Below are positions 44,351 through 53,527 of a stretch of 64,000 nt of DNA, in pieces. Positions within the stretch are counted from its first letter, which is position 1. Every line of letters begins with the position of its first letter. A program made the translations under genes and the position numbers. Under the pieces are notes generated by a model. It was not told the origin of the DNA. It saw nothing but the letters and a program-made list of their open reading frames with translations, and searched no databases. The DNA is from JAKPAM01 sp047601745. GTDB lineage: Bacteria > Pseudomonadota > Gammaproteobacteria > Burkholderiales > Burkholderiaceae_E. Location of the stretch: assembly GCA_047601745.1 (NCBI GenBank), contig JASGIS010000001.1:2232001-2296000 (forward strand), read 5' to 3'.

Positions 44351-45340
44351 ATGAGCGACTCCGCGTATCACCAGCACCTGACCGATGATGCCCAGGACCA
44401 TGCGTCGCGCCTGAGCGACTGGAATCAGCACTACGAGCAGTTGTCGGCAGGCACCTTCGTTGGGCGCTTCGAGAACCTGGAACTGGGCGGCGTGCACGTT
44501 TTTCGGGAAACGGCGAATCGCGCGCTGTACCAATCGGGGCGCGCGCGCGCCGGCATCATGACCGCGGCCGTGACTTCGTCGCTGGCCGACGACGGCTGGT
44601 TCTGCGGTCATCCGCTGCGCGGCGTAAGCACGATCGCGCTGTCGGCCAGCGGCGAGTTCGAACTCGTGGCGGGCGCCGGCATGGATCTGGTGTCGGTGTC
44701 GATCGACGAGTCCGAGCTGTGCGAGCCGGCATCGACGTTGCTGGACGACGCGCATGGCACGTGGTGGCGCCGTCCGACGCTGATCGAAGGCGGCCGTCTG
44801 GAAGCCTCGGCATTCAAGGCGCTGCTCGAATCGGCGCTCGCCTGCGCCCGCCAGCCCGCCTCGACGCTAAGCCATGAGGCTTCGCGTCGGATGCTGGCCT
44901 CGTCGCTATGCGAGGCGATGCTGCGATGCGTGCCGCGCGCCGCGCGGGAGGTGCCGCTGCCGGCCGGTGCCAGGGCGCGCCGCGAGATCGTCGCGCGAGC
45001 GCGCGAGTACATGGTTCGCCATGCGCACGAGGTCATCGGCATCGCCGATCTGTGTCGCGCGACCGGCGCGTCGCGCCGCACGCTGCAATACGCGTTCAAC
45101 GAAGTCATGGGGCTGAGCCCCGTGATCTACCTGCGCGTGATGCGCCTGAACCGGGCGCGAGCCGACATGCGCCGGTGTTTCGACGAGACGCTGGGCGACA
45201 TCGCGGCGCGCTGGGGCTTCTGGCATCTGTCGCGTTTCGCCGCCGATTACCGCGAGCTGTTCGGCGAACTGCCGTCGGCGACCCGGGCGCGCGCGCTGGC
45301 CGCGCGCCGCCGCGTTCCCGAGATTGCCGAATACGGATAA
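44351..45340 (+). CDS. AraC-family regulator, EutR-like
   Basis: A 329-residue regulator. N-terminal half: DWNQHYEQLSAGTFVGRFENLELGGVHVFRE aligns by eye with E. coli EutR ([20 protein letters not shown]...VFRE). C-terminal AraC domain: IGIADLCRATGASRRTLQYAFNEVMGLSPVIYLRVMRLNRARADM and WGFWHLSRFAADYRELFGELPS. EutR activates ethanolamine genes with B12 and ethanolamine; here the next gene is a copper amine oxidase, so an amine is the likely signal. ATG at 44351 is preferred to 44297. It stands 65 bp before the oxidase on the same strand. Confidence 0.88.
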   Translation: MSDSAYHQHLTDDAQDHASRLSDWNQHYEQLSAGTFVGRFENLELGGVHVFRETANRALYQSGRARAGIMTAAVTSSLADDGWFCGHPLRGVSTIALSASGEFELVAGAGMDLVSVSIDESELCEPASTLLDDAHGTWWRRPTLIEGGRLEASAFKALLESALACARQPASTLSHEASRRMLASSLCEAMLRCVPRAAREVPLPAGARARREIVARAREYMVRHAHEVIGIADLCRATGASRRTLQYAFNEVMGLSPVIYLRVMRLNRARADMRRCFDETLGDIAARWGFWHLSRFAADYRELFGELPSATRARALAARRRVPEIAEYG

Positions 45341-45405
45341 CGTCGCGCGCCGCATCGGCCTTACCTTGTTCGCCTCGCCATCATCGACGAACTTGGAGAG
45401 CGGCC

Positions 45406-47757
45406 ATGCAAGCGACGCGTTCGCACTCACCCTTATCGACATGCTCGACTACTCCCGCGACATGCTCGACTACCCCCGGCCGACGACCCGGTCCTAACCC
45501 GAAGGCTCGCAGCCTGACCCGGGCGCTGTGCGCCGCGTTGGCCGCGCTGGCCGCCGGCGGCGCGCTGGCGCACGGCGGCGCGGCGCACATGGTGCCGCTG
45601 CAGAAGACCATGCGGGACTTCGGCGCGACGGTTCGCTGGGACGATTTCGCTAAGGTCTACACGGTCGACCGAAACGGCACGCTGGTACGGCTCAAGCCCG
45701 GCTCGCGCGACGTGCTCGTCAACGGACAGCCGACGCGTCTGGACGTGCCGGTGACGATGCGCAAGGGCGCGCCTTACGTACCGCACGACTTCATCAACCA
45801 GGTGTTCCAGTCGGGGCTCGACAAGACGTTCGTCGTCGAGCGCGCGCCCAGCCCGTTGAATCCGCTGTCGCCGTCCGAGATCAGCGCCGTCGTCGACGTG
45901 CTGAAGGCGGCCGGCCGCTACCAGCCGGACTACCGCTTCACCGAGATCTCGCTGAAGCGCCCGTCCAAGGAGCAGGTCTGGCGCTTCGCGATGACCGGCC
46001 AGCCGATCGATACGCCGCGCCAGGCCGACTTCGTGATCCTGCACGGCCGCTCGGTCATCGAAGGAAGCGTCGACCTCGGGGCGCGGACGCTGACGCGATG
46101 GAAACCGATCGAAGGGGCGCACGGCATGGTGCTGGTCGACGACTTCGCGACGGTGCAGGCCGCGATCGAGGCCAGTCCCGACTACGCGAAAGCGCTGGCG
46201 CTGCGCGGCGTCGACGACGTCCGCAAGGTGGTGGCGACGCCGCTGACGGTCGGCTATTTCGACGGCAAGGATCAGTTGCGCCAGCAGGACCGGCTGCTCA
46301 AGGTGGTCGGCTACCTGGACGTCGGCGACGGCAATCACTGGGCGCATCCGGTCGAAGGCCTGGTCGCCGTCATCGATCTGGTGCAGAAGAAGGTCGTCAA
46401 GATCGAGGACGACGGCGTGATCCCGATTCCGCTGAAGCCGACGCCTTATGACGGGCGCGACCGCGCGTCGACGCCGCCGCCCAAGCCGCTGGAGATCGTC
46501 GAGCCCCAGGGCAAGAACTACACGATCAGCGGCAACACGCTGCAATGGCGCAACTGGCGCTTCCACGTGCGGCTCGACTCGCGCGTCGGACTGGTGATCT
46601 CGACGGTGACTTATGACGACAACGGCACGCGGCGAAAGGTCATGTACGAGGGTTCGCTCGGCGGCATGATCGTGCCTTACGGCGATCCCGACAACGGCTG
46701 GTATTTCAAGGCGTATCTGGACTCCGGCGAATACGGGATGGGCACGCTGACGTCGCCGATCGAACCGGGCACCGACGCGCCGCGCAACGCCGTGCTGATG
46801 GATGCGACGCTGGCCGACAACTCGGGCAAGCCCGTCACGGTGTCGCGCGCGATCGCGATCTTCGAGCGCTATGCCGACGCCGAGTTCAAGCACCAGGAGT
46901 TCGGCAAGCCCAACCTGAGCACCGAGCGGCGCGAACTCGTCGTGCGCTGGATCAGCACGGTGGGCAACTACGATTACCTGTTCGACTGGGTGTTCGCCGA
47001 GAACGGCACGATCGGCATCAACGCGGGCGCGACCGGCATCGAGGCGGTCAAGGGCGTCAAGGCGCGGACGATGCAGGACCCTTCGGCGGCCGAAGACACG
47101 CGCTACGGCACGCTGATCGATCATCACATCGTCGGGACGACCCACCAGCACATCTACAATTTCCGCCTCGACCTGGACGTCGACGGCGAGAACAACACGC
47201 TGACTGAAATCGACCCGGTCGTGCTGCCGAACACGCGCGGCGGTCCGCGCACCAGCACGATGCAGACGACGCAGCGCACCGCGGCGACCGAGCGCCAGGC
47301 CGCCCAGAAGTTCGATCCGTCGACGATCCGGCTGCTGAGCAATACGTCGCGGACCAACAAGGTCGGCAATCCGGCGTCCTATCAGCTCATCCCTTATGCG
47401 GGCGGAACGCATCCGATCGCCAAGGGGGCGAACTTCGCGCAGGACGAGTGGATCTATCACCGGCTCAGCTTCATGGACCGGCAGATCTGGGTCACCCGCT
47501 ATGACCCGAACGAGCTGTTTCCGGAAGGCAAATACCCGAATCGCTCGGACAAGGACACCGGCCTGGGGCAGTTCACCGCCGATGACCAGCCGATCGTCGA
47601 TACCGACAACGTCGTGTGGTTGACCACCGGCACCACGCACGTCGCGCGTGCCGAGGAGTGGCCGATCATGCCGACCGAATGGGTCCGCGTGCTGCTCAAG
47701 CCCTGGAACTACTTCGACCAGACGCCGACGCTCGGCCTGAACCGACGCGCGCCGTGA
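45406..47757 (+). CDS. tynA: primary-amine (tyramine-type) copper amine oxidase
   Basis: A 783-residue periplasmic enzyme oxidising amines such as phenylethylamine or tyramine to aldehydes, H2O2 and ammonia. It is close to E. coli TynA over the whole length, including the N-terminal D1 domain (MVPLQKTMRDFGATVRWDDF). The TPQ precursor is Tyr522 in STVGNYDYLFDW; copper ligands are His580 and His582 in TTHQHIYNF and His745 in TTHVARAEEW. GGAGAG lies 5 bp before the ATG. The first 35 residues are unusual, with a short CSTTP repeat before the hydrophobic signal segment LTRALCAALAALAAGGALA. No aldehyde dehydrogenase is adjacent. Confidence 0.96.
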   Translation: MQATRSHSPLSTCSTTPATCSTTPGRRPGPNPKARSLTRALCAALAALAAGGALAHGGAAHMVPLQKTMRDFGATVRWDDFAKVYTVDRNGTLVRLKPGSRDVLVNGQPTRLDVPVTMRKGAPYVPHDFINQVFQSGLDKTFVVERAPSPLNPLSPSEISAVVDVLKAAGRYQPDYRFTEISLKRPSKEQVWRFAMTGQPIDTPRQADFVILHGRSVIEGSVDLGARTLTRWKPIEGAHGMVLVDDFATVQAAIEASPDYAKALALRGVDDVRKVVATPLTVGYFDGKDQLRQQDRLLKVVGYLDVGDGNHWAHPVEGLVAVIDLVQKKVVKIEDDGVIPIPLKPTPYDGRDRASTPPPKPLEIVEPQGKNYTISGNTLQWRNWRFHVRLDSRVGLVISTVTYDDNGTRRKVMYEGSLGGMIVPYGDPDNGWYFKAYLDSGEYGMGTLTSPIEPGTDAPRNAVLMDATLADNSGKPVTVSRAIAIFERYADAEFKHQEFGKPNLSTERRELVVRWISTVGNYDYLFDWVFAENGTIGINAGATGIEAVKGVKARTMQDPSAAEDTRYGTLIDHHIVGTTHQHIYNFRLDLDVDGENNTLTEIDPVVLPNTRGGPRTSTMQTTQRTAATERQAAQKFDPSTIRLLSNTSRTNKVGNPASYQLIPYAGGTHPIAKGANFAQDEWIYHRLSFMDRQIWVTRYDPNELFPEGKYPNRSDKDTGLGQFTADDQPIVDTDNVVWLTTGTTHVARAEEWPIMPTEWVRVLLKPWNYFDQTPTLGLNRRAP

Positions 47758-47822
47758 AGCCGCCGTGCGCCGCGAAGCTGCCGTGAGCCGCGAAGCTGCC
47801 CCGCGCCGCGAGGCTGCCTTGC

Positions 47823-47912
47823 GCCGTGAAACTGCCGTGAGCCGTGAAACTGCCGTGAGCCGTGAAACTGCCGTGAGCCGTGAAACTGCCGTGAGCCGTG
47901 AAACTGCCGTGA
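47823..47912. repeat. 18-bp tandem repeat x5 downstream of tynA
   Basis: Five perfect units GCCGTGAAACTGCCGTGA, flanked by degenerate copies from about 47757 to 47945, in the 307-bp gap between the amine oxidase and amidase. Both strands are open through the array (Arg-Glu-Thr-Ala-Val-Ser repeat on the plus strand), but no ribosome site or family supports a gene. Each unit has two GCCGTGA halves. Confidence 0.93.
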
Positions 47913-48064
47913 GCCGCGAGGCCGCCTTGCGCCGTGAGGCCGCCGCGCCGGGCCGTGGCTCGCGCCCGGCCGGCGCCGGCGATCGTCGCTTCCTGCTGCG
48001 CCGATCCTGCTCGTCTCCTTAGTCCTCCTCCTCCTCCTCATACCTTGTCGTTACCGGGGTCATC

Positions 48065-49663
48065 ATGCAAGACGCCAGTTCCTCTCCTTCCATTCCGCCC
48101 GCCGCGGCCGACGATGCGGATCGTCGCCGCTTCCTGCGGATGGGCGCCGCCGCGCTGACCGCTCCCGCGGCGATCGCCGTTGCCACGGACGCCCGGTCCG
48201 CGGCGCCGCCGTCTTCGGGCGGCGACCCGACCGGCTGGACCGCCAGGCAGCTCGCGCAGGCGATCCAGTCGCGCAGCATTTCCTGCGTCGAGGTCCTGAA
48301 CGCTTACCTCGCGCAGATCGATCGGTTCAATCCCAAAGTCAACGCGATCGTTTCGTTGCAGGATCGCGAAGGGCTGCTCGCGCAGGCGCGCCAGCGCGAC
48401 GACGAACTGGCCGCCGCCCGCTCGGCCGGCCGCCAGGTCGGCTGGCTGCACGGATTCCCGCAGGCGCCCAAGGACCTGACCAGCACCGCCGGCATCCGGA
48501 CCACGTCCGGGTCGCCGATCTTCAAGGACTATGTGCCAAAGACGGATTCGATCCTCGTCGAGCGCGCGCGCCGGGCCGGCGCGATCCTGATCGGCAAGAC
48601 CAATACCCCGGAATTCGGCCTGGGCTCGCACACCTACAACCCGGTATTCGGCACGACGCTGAATGCGTTCGACACCCGTCGCAGCGCCGGCGGCAGCAGC
48701 GGCGGTGCGGCCGCCGCGCTGGCGTTGAACCTGTTGCCGGTGGCCGACGGCAGCGATTTCATGGGATCGCTGCGCAATCCGGCCGGCTGGAACAACGTCA
48801 TCGGCTTTCGTCCGTCGGCGGGGCGCGTTCCGTTCGGACCGACCAGCGAGGTGTTCATCCAGCAGTTCGGCTACGAGGGGCCTATGGCGCGCAACGTCGC
48901 CGACCTGGCGATGCTGCTGTCGGTGCAGGCCGGATACGATGCGCGAACCCCGCTGTCGCTGACCCAGGATCCGGCGATCTTCACGCAGCCGCTGGACCGG
49001 GATCTGCGCGGCACGCGCATCGGCTGGCTCGGCGACTACGACGGCTACCTGCCGACGGAACCCGGCGTGATGGAAGTCTGCACGCAGGCGCTCAAGCATT
49101 TCGAGACGATCGGCTGCACGGTCGACGCGGTGCGGCCCCAGTTCGAGATGGAGCGCTTGTGGAAGACGTTCCTGACCGAGCGCGGCAGCATGATCGCCGG
49201 CGGGCTAGGCGGCTTGTACGCCGACCCGGCGATGCGCGCGAAGATGAAGCCCGAAGCGATCTGGGAGATCGAGAGCGGCCTGTCGTTGAGCGCGATGGAT
49301 CTGTTCAAGGCCTCGGTCGACCGCTCGGCCTGGTACCAGGCGCTCGGTACGTTGTTCCAACGCTATGACGCGCTGGTCCTGCCGACCGCGCAGGCCTTTC
49401 CTTTCGAGGCCGGGCTCGACTGGCCGAAGACGATCGCCGGTCGGACGATGGATACCTACCATCGCTGGATGGAGATCGTCATCGGCGGCACGCTGGCGGG
49501 CATACCGGTCCTGAACGTCCCGGCGGGATTCGGACCGACCGGCCTGCCGATGGGGCTGCAGATCATGGGCCGCCCGCAGCAGGACCTGGCGGTGTTGCAG
49601 CTAGGCCATGCTTATGAACAGGCGAGCGGTTATACGCGTCGACGCAGCCCGTTGTTGTCGTGA
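48065..49663 (+). CDS. amidase-signature hydrolase, Tat-exported
   Basis: A 532-residue amidase. N-terminal Tat signal with RRRFLRMGAAALTAPAAIAVA (residues 20-40). Amidase signature: catalytic Lys in FPQAPKDLTSTAG, glycine-serine stretch RRSAGGSSGGAAAALA, nucleophile Ser in SDFMGSLRNPAGWNN (the usual TGGS is FMGS). It hydrolyses C-N bonds of amides. It follows the amine oxidase on the same strand after a repeat-filled gap, so it might release amines that the oxidase then uses; this link is inference. Substrate unknown. Confidence 0.92.
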   Translation: MQDASSSPSIPPAAADDADRRRFLRMGAAALTAPAAIAVATDARSAAPPSSGGDPTGWTARQLAQAIQSRSISCVEVLNAYLAQIDRFNPKVNAIVSLQDREGLLAQARQRDDELAAARSAGRQVGWLHGFPQAPKDLTSTAGIRTTSGSPIFKDYVPKTDSILVERARRAGAILIGKTNTPEFGLGSHTYNPVFGTTLNAFDTRRSAGGSSGGAAAALALNLLPVADGSDFMGSLRNPAGWNNVIGFRPSAGRVPFGPTSEVFIQQFGYEGPMARNVADLAMLLSVQAGYDARTPLSLTQDPAIFTQPLDRDLRGTRIGWLGDYDGYLPTEPGVMEVCTQALKHFETIGCTVDAVRPQFEMERLWKTFLTERGSMIAGGLGGLYADPAMRAKMKPEAIWEIESGLSLSAMDLFKASVDRSAWYQALGTLFQRYDALVLPTAQAFPFEAGLDWPKTIAGRTMDTYHRWMEIVIGGTLAGIPVLNVPAGFGPTGLPMGLQIMGRPQQDLAVLQLGHAYEQASGYTRRRSPLLS

Positions 49664-49699
49664 ATCCGGATCGCGGCCGCTCGACCGGTCGACGTCACG

Positions 49700-49775
49700 A
49701 CGACCGTTCGAAGCAGACGGCGATTGGTCGAAGCAGACGGTGATCGGCCGAAGCTCGCGGCGATCGGCCGAAACG
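49700..49775. repeat. 20-bp imperfect tandem repeat x3-4
   Basis: Units of the form CGAAGCAGACGGCGATTGGT with variants CGGTGATCGGCCGAAGCTCG and CGGCGATCGGCCGAAACGGA, between the amidase stop and the DUF4148 terminator. No gene is seen in this 245-bp gap. Confidence 0.8.
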
Positions 49776-49808
49776 GAAACGCCTCGCGGCTACAGGCCAG
49801 CGAGGCGT
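49772..49808 (-). terminator. terminator of DUF4148 copy 1
   Basis: Perfect 9-bp stem ACGCCTCGC (49779-49787) / GCGAGGCGT (49800-49808) with a 12-nt loop, followed on the minus strand by TTTCC. Equivalent hairpins follow all four DUF4148 copies. Confidence 0.75.
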
Positions 49809-49908
49809 CGGCAGAGGAGAGGTCCGTGAGGCGGCTCGTCAGGGCGAGCCGTCCGGAGTGAAGCCAGCGATCAGCCTACGGAAGAGCACTCGACCTAAGG
49901 AAGGGCTC

Positions 49909-50241
49909 TCAGCCGAAGTAAGGGCTGTTGGGCGAGGTGATCGGCGCTTTGTGCGACAGCGCGAAGTCACGCTCGGCTTTCACTTGGGCGCGGCTGATGC
50001 CTTGCTCGGGCGCAGCGTCGTTGGCGACGCGGTTGTCCGGGTAGACGGCGTTGACGACCGCATGGGTGTCGTTCTGGAACTGGCGCAGCTCGGCCTGGAC
50101 CTGAGCGCGGGTGACCGAAGAGGCGACCGGTTGCTGGTTCCAGGGCAGTTGGTCGGCGGTCAGTTCACCGGCTTGAGCGGCCCCGACACCGACGGAAAGC
50201 AGGGCACCCAGGGCGACGGCAGCGAATTTTTTGTTCAACAT
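49909..50241 (-). CDS. DUF4148-like small secreted protein, copy 1
   Basis: A 110-residue exported protein: signal peptide MLNKKFAAVALGALLSVGVGAAQAG, then the DUF4148-like helix VTRAQVQAELRQFQND and a second SRAQVKAERDF, ending SPYFG. Function unknown; DUF4148 proteins are abundant small periplasmic proteins of Burkholderiales. It differs from the other three copies (56.0, 56.9, 57.8 kb) at only a few residues, here VANDAAPEQG and TSPNSPYFG. About 70 bp of 5' leader, including the AAGGAGT ribosome site, is almost identical in all copies. This copy stands alone, 5.8 kb from the array. Confidence 0.85.
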   Translation of the reverse strand: MLNKKFAAVALGALLSVGVGAAQAGELTADQLPWNQQPVASSVTRAQVQAELRQFQNDTHAVVNAVYPDNRVANDAAPEQGISRAQVKAERDFALSHKAPITSPNSPYFG

Positions 50242-50441
50242 GATCGGACTCCTTTGGTTGGGTCGGGCAGCGAGTTGCTGTGCGATGGAGTAACTATATG
50301 CCTCGGCAATAATTTCCGAAATACGCGCAATTCCAACCAGAAGTTTCCAAAATCAATCTTGTTGGTCGCCCGAGCACGGCGTCGCGGCCTGTAACGTACG
50401 CGACCCACCGATCCACCGATCCGTCGTAACGCGCTGCCGGC

Positions 50442-51332
50442 TCAGGGTGCCAGTGCGACTTCGCGCTGTGCGGCGCGCACGAAGACGTCGAGCGCCGGCG
50501 GCTGGTACGCCGGGTTCCAGACCAGCATCGCGGGCGCCGTCGCCACGCGATCCGCCAGCCTGACGAAACGCACGCCGTGCACGGCCGAACGAGCCAGGCT
50601 GCGCGGGACCAGCGACACGCCCATCCCGTTGGCCACCAGCGCGACGATCGTCAGCCACTGGCGTGCCGCGTGCGCGGTGATCGGGTGGATGCCGGCGCGC
50701 GAGAACACGGCGATCACGTTGTCGTAGTTGGCCGGCGACACATCGCGCGAGAACATCACGAAGCGCTGGTCGGCGAGCGCCTTCAGCCCGACCTGCCGGC
50801 GTCCGGCCAGCGGATGATCGACGGGCAGGCAGGCGACGAACTCGTCGGCGCGCAGCGCCAGCGAAGCGAGCTTCGGCGGCGAGGTGTCGCCGTTGACGAA
50901 GCCCGCATGCAACTGGCCGCGCAGCAGGTGATCGATCTGGTCGGCGCTGGACATCTCGATCAACTGCACGTCGACGTCCGGTGCCTCGTCGCCGAAACGT
51001 CGTACGACTCGCGGCACTTCGCGATAGACGAGCGAACTGGTCGTGCCGATCTCCAACCGGCCGCGCTTGCCTTTGGCGACGACTCGCGCCATCTGGGACG
51101 CGCGGTCGATCCGCTGCAGGATCTGCCGCGCTTCGTCCAGGAACGCGGCGCCCGCCTGCGTCAGCTCGACGTGTTTGCTGTCGCGGATCAGCAGTTGCAC
51201 GTCCAGTTCGGCTTCGAGCGACTTGATCGCGCTGCTCAGCGGCGGCTGAGTGATCGACAGCCGCGCGGCGGCGCGACCGAAATGCAGTTCCTCGGCGAGC
51301 ACGACGAAGTAGCGGAGAAAATGGAGTTTCAT
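50442..51332 (-). CDS. LysR-family transcriptional regulator
   Basis: A 296-residue LysR regulator. N-terminal HTH (LHFLRYFVVLAEELHFGRAAARLSITQPPLSSAIKSLEAEL, residues 3-43); the rest is the periplasmic-binding-like effector domain (RGRLEIGTTSSLVYREVPRVV, GVSLVPRSLARS). It is divergent from the acyl-CoA dehydrogenase at 51470 with a 137-bp gap, so it probably controls that gene. Effector unknown; a CoA ester or its free acid would fit. Confidence 0.93.
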   Translation of the reverse strand: MKLHFLRYFVVLAEELHFGRAAARLSITQPPLSSAIKSLEAELDVQLLIRDSKHVELTQAGAAFLDEARQILQRIDRASQMARVVAKGKRGRLEIGTTSSLVYREVPRVVRRFGDEAPDVDVQLIEMSSADQIDHLLRGQLHAGFVNGDTSPPKLASLALRADEFVACLPVDHPLAGRRQVGLKALADQRFVMFSRDVSPANYDNVIAVFSRAGIHPITAHAARQWLTIVALVANGMGVSLVPRSLARSAVHGVRFVRLADRVATAPAMLVWNPAYQPPALDVFVRAAQREVALAP

Positions 51333-51469
51333 GGCCGCGCCGGCTTCGGGCCGCGTGAGATCATTCGCGAATCGTATCGTACGAGCCTCAAAGAGAATTG
51401 GACGGCAATCGTCGTCGCGCCGATCATCGCGACGGCTGCTGCCACGATGCCTTACGGAGACGAGAGCCC

Positions 51470-52633
51470 ATGAATTTCGCCCTGACCCCCGAACAAGAAC
51501 AGATCCGCGACGCGATCGTCCGCGTGTGCGCGCCCTTCGACGCCGACTACTGGCTGCTCAGGGATCGCGAGGGCGGTTTCCCCGACGCGTTCCATCAGGC
51601 GCTGGCCGCTTCCGGGTGGCTCGGCATCGCGATGCCCGAGGCTTATGGCGGCGCCGGCCTCGGTATCAGCGAGGCCGCGCTGATGATGCACACGATCGCC
51701 GCGACCGGTGCCGGCCTGTCGGGCGCGTCGGCCGTGCACATGAACATCTTCGGGCTGCACCCGGTCGTCGTGTTCGGCACCGACGCGCAGAAGCGGCGCT
51801 GGCTGCCGCCGTTGATCGCGGGCCGCGACAAGGCCTGCTTCGGCGTCACCGAGCCCAACACCGGGCTGAACACGCTGAAGCTGAAGACCCGCGCCGAACG
51901 CGTCGGCGACCACTACGTCGTGAATGGTCAGAAGGTATGGATCAGCACCGCGCAGGTCGCCACCAAGATCCTGCTGCTGGCGCGTACGAAGCCGATCGAG
52001 CAGTGCAAGGGCACGCAGGGCCTGAGCCTGTTCTACACGGACCTGGACCGCAGCGCGATCGAGGTGCGCGAAATCGACAAGCTCGGCCGCAAGTGCGTCG
52101 ACTCGAACCAGGTCTTCATCGACGGCCTGCGCATTCCGGTCGAGGATCGGATCGGCGAGGAGGATAAAGGCTTCGACTACATCCTGCACGGCCTGAATCC
52201 CGAGCGCATCCTGATCGCCAGCGAGGCGATCGGCCTCGGCCGCGCCGCGCTGCAGCGCGCGGCCGGTTATGCGAACGAGCGCGAGGTCTTCGGCCGACCG
52301 ATCGGCCAGAACCAGGGCATCCAGCATCCGCTGGCCAAGTCATGGATGGAACTGGAAGCGGCCCACCTGATGGCGCAGAAGGCCGCGTGGTTGTACGATC
52401 AGGGCAAGCCGTGCGGCGCCGAAGCCAACAGCGCGAAGTACCTGGCCGCCGAAGCCTGCTACCGCGCGTGCGAGAACGCGATCTTCACGCACGGCGGCAT
52501 GGGCTACGCCAAGGAGTACCACGTCGAGCGCTATCTGCGCGAGGCCTGGATTCCGCGGCTCGCACCGGTCAGTCCGCAACTGATCCTGTGCTTCATCGCC
52601 GAGAAGGTGCTGGGCCTGCCCAAGTCGTACTGA
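51470..52633 (+). CDS. acyl-CoA dehydrogenase
   Basis: A 387-residue FAD-dependent acyl-CoA dehydrogenase. MNFALTPEQEQIRDAIVRVC at the start, CFGVTEPNTGLNTLKLKTRAERVGDHYVVNGQKVWIS in the FAD region, REVFGRPIGQNQGIQHPLAKSWMELEAAHL, and HGGMGYAKEYHVERYLREAWIPRLAPVSPQL at the C-terminus. ATG at 51470 with GGAGA before it. Likely under the divergent LysR regulator. It has no CoA ligase beside it, but a ligase fragment survives at 58.3 kb. Confidence 0.94.
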   Translation: MNFALTPEQEQIRDAIVRVCAPFDADYWLLRDREGGFPDAFHQALAASGWLGIAMPEAYGGAGLGISEAALMMHTIAATGAGLSGASAVHMNIFGLHPVVVFGTDAQKRRWLPPLIAGRDKACFGVTEPNTGLNTLKLKTRAERVGDHYVVNGQKVWISTAQVATKILLLARTKPIEQCKGTQGLSLFYTDLDRSAIEVREIDKLGRKCVDSNQVFIDGLRIPVEDRIGEEDKGFDYILHGLNPERILIASEAIGLGRAALQRAAGYANEREVFGRPIGQNQGIQHPLAKSWMELEAAHLMAQKAAWLYDQGKPCGAEANSAKYLAAEACYRACENAIFTHGGMGYAKEYHVERYLREAWIPRLAPVSPQLILCFIAEKVLGLPKSY

Positions 52634-52694
52634 CCGGGCCGTATCGTCGACCGGACCGGCGGTCGATCCGTGCGCGGGCGTCGCGGCCCGCGGA

Positions 52695-53303
52695 TCAGAT
52701 GTCCTTCAGGACTTCGACTTCGTTGAGGATCGCCTTCGCGTAGCCGCGGGCGCCTCCCGAGTACTTGGCCAGTGCCTGGCGCAAGTTGGCATTGTGCGCC
52801 GACAGGTATTCCTGCAGGATCGCCGATCCGACCCGGATGTTGACGCGCGGATCGTACAGCGATTCACCGGTGCGGATCTTCTCGGGGTGATAGCGCGGGA
52901 GTACCTGCATCAGCCCCTTGGCGCCGCGCGAACTGACCGCACGCGCCTTCAGGCCGCTTTCCTTCTGCACGACGGCCAGGATCAGCTCGACCGACAGATC
53001 CTCGTGCCGCTGCGACTCGCGCCAGGCCAGTTCGACGATGTTGCGGACGTACTCGTCGCTGAGGTTGTATTTCTGCGCCAGATAGCGCGTCAGTAGCGTC
53101 TTGCGCTGCAGCAGCACATGCGCTTCGGAAGTCTCGCGTCCTTCGCATATCGTGCGCGCGATACGCGCATCGGCTAGCGCGTCTTGTACGCTTTCGGCCC
53201 AGTAGCTACAGGCGCCGGTCAGCGCGGCTACAGCGGAAAAGGCGATCAGCGAAGTCTTGAGCTTGTTCAGGGTGGCCGTGCGCGGCCTTATGTCGTTATC
53301 CAC
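52695..53303 (-). CDS. lytic transglycosylase (SLT domain)
   Basis: About 202 residues. Hydrophobic N-terminus (LIAFSAVAALTGAC) could be a signal or weak lipobox; then an SLT-type domain with catalytic Glu in ILAVVQKESGLKARAVSSRGAKGLMQVLPRYHPEKI and GSAILQEYLS, YSGGARGYAKAIL. These enzymes cleave peptidoglycan strands in the periplasm. Start uncertain: GTG at 53303 lacks a ribosome site and has TTGACA just upstream. It is shorter than most SLT enzymes. Confidence 0.87.
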   Translation of the reverse strand: MDNDIRPRTATLNKLKTSLIAFSAVAALTGACSYWAESVQDALADARIARTICEGRETSEAHVLLQRKTLLTRYLAQKYNLSDEYVRNIVELAWRESQRHEDLSVELILAVVQKESGLKARAVSSRGAKGLMQVLPRYHPEKIRTGESLYDPRVNIRVGSAILQEYLSAHNANLRQALAKYSGGARGYAKAILNEVEVLKDI

Positions 53304-53527
53304 TTTGTCAATGGAAAACCGACAACCGGATCGGTTTTCACTGGAAGTTGAAAGAGTGTCGGTACCTCTGGAATCCGTGGATCCGTCAGGGTACGCGAAC
53401 GCATTCTAACACCCGATCGGCTGCGTGAAAAGACCTGAAGATTGTTTACATTGTCAATGCTAATAGGACCGTTATGTTGCTAAGACCCCCTACCCCTTAC
53501 GGGGCGATCTCTTGCTAGGGAACAAGG

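Noticed and set aside
47765..48022. Possible repeat-peptide gene in the 18-bp array
   Set aside because: GTG start, no ribosome site, and both strands are equally open because the unit lacks stops.
49683..49690. A fifth GACCGGTC site after the amidase gene
   Set aside because: It lies at a gene end, not in a promoter, and its flanks (TC...GA) differ from ACGACCGGTCGT.
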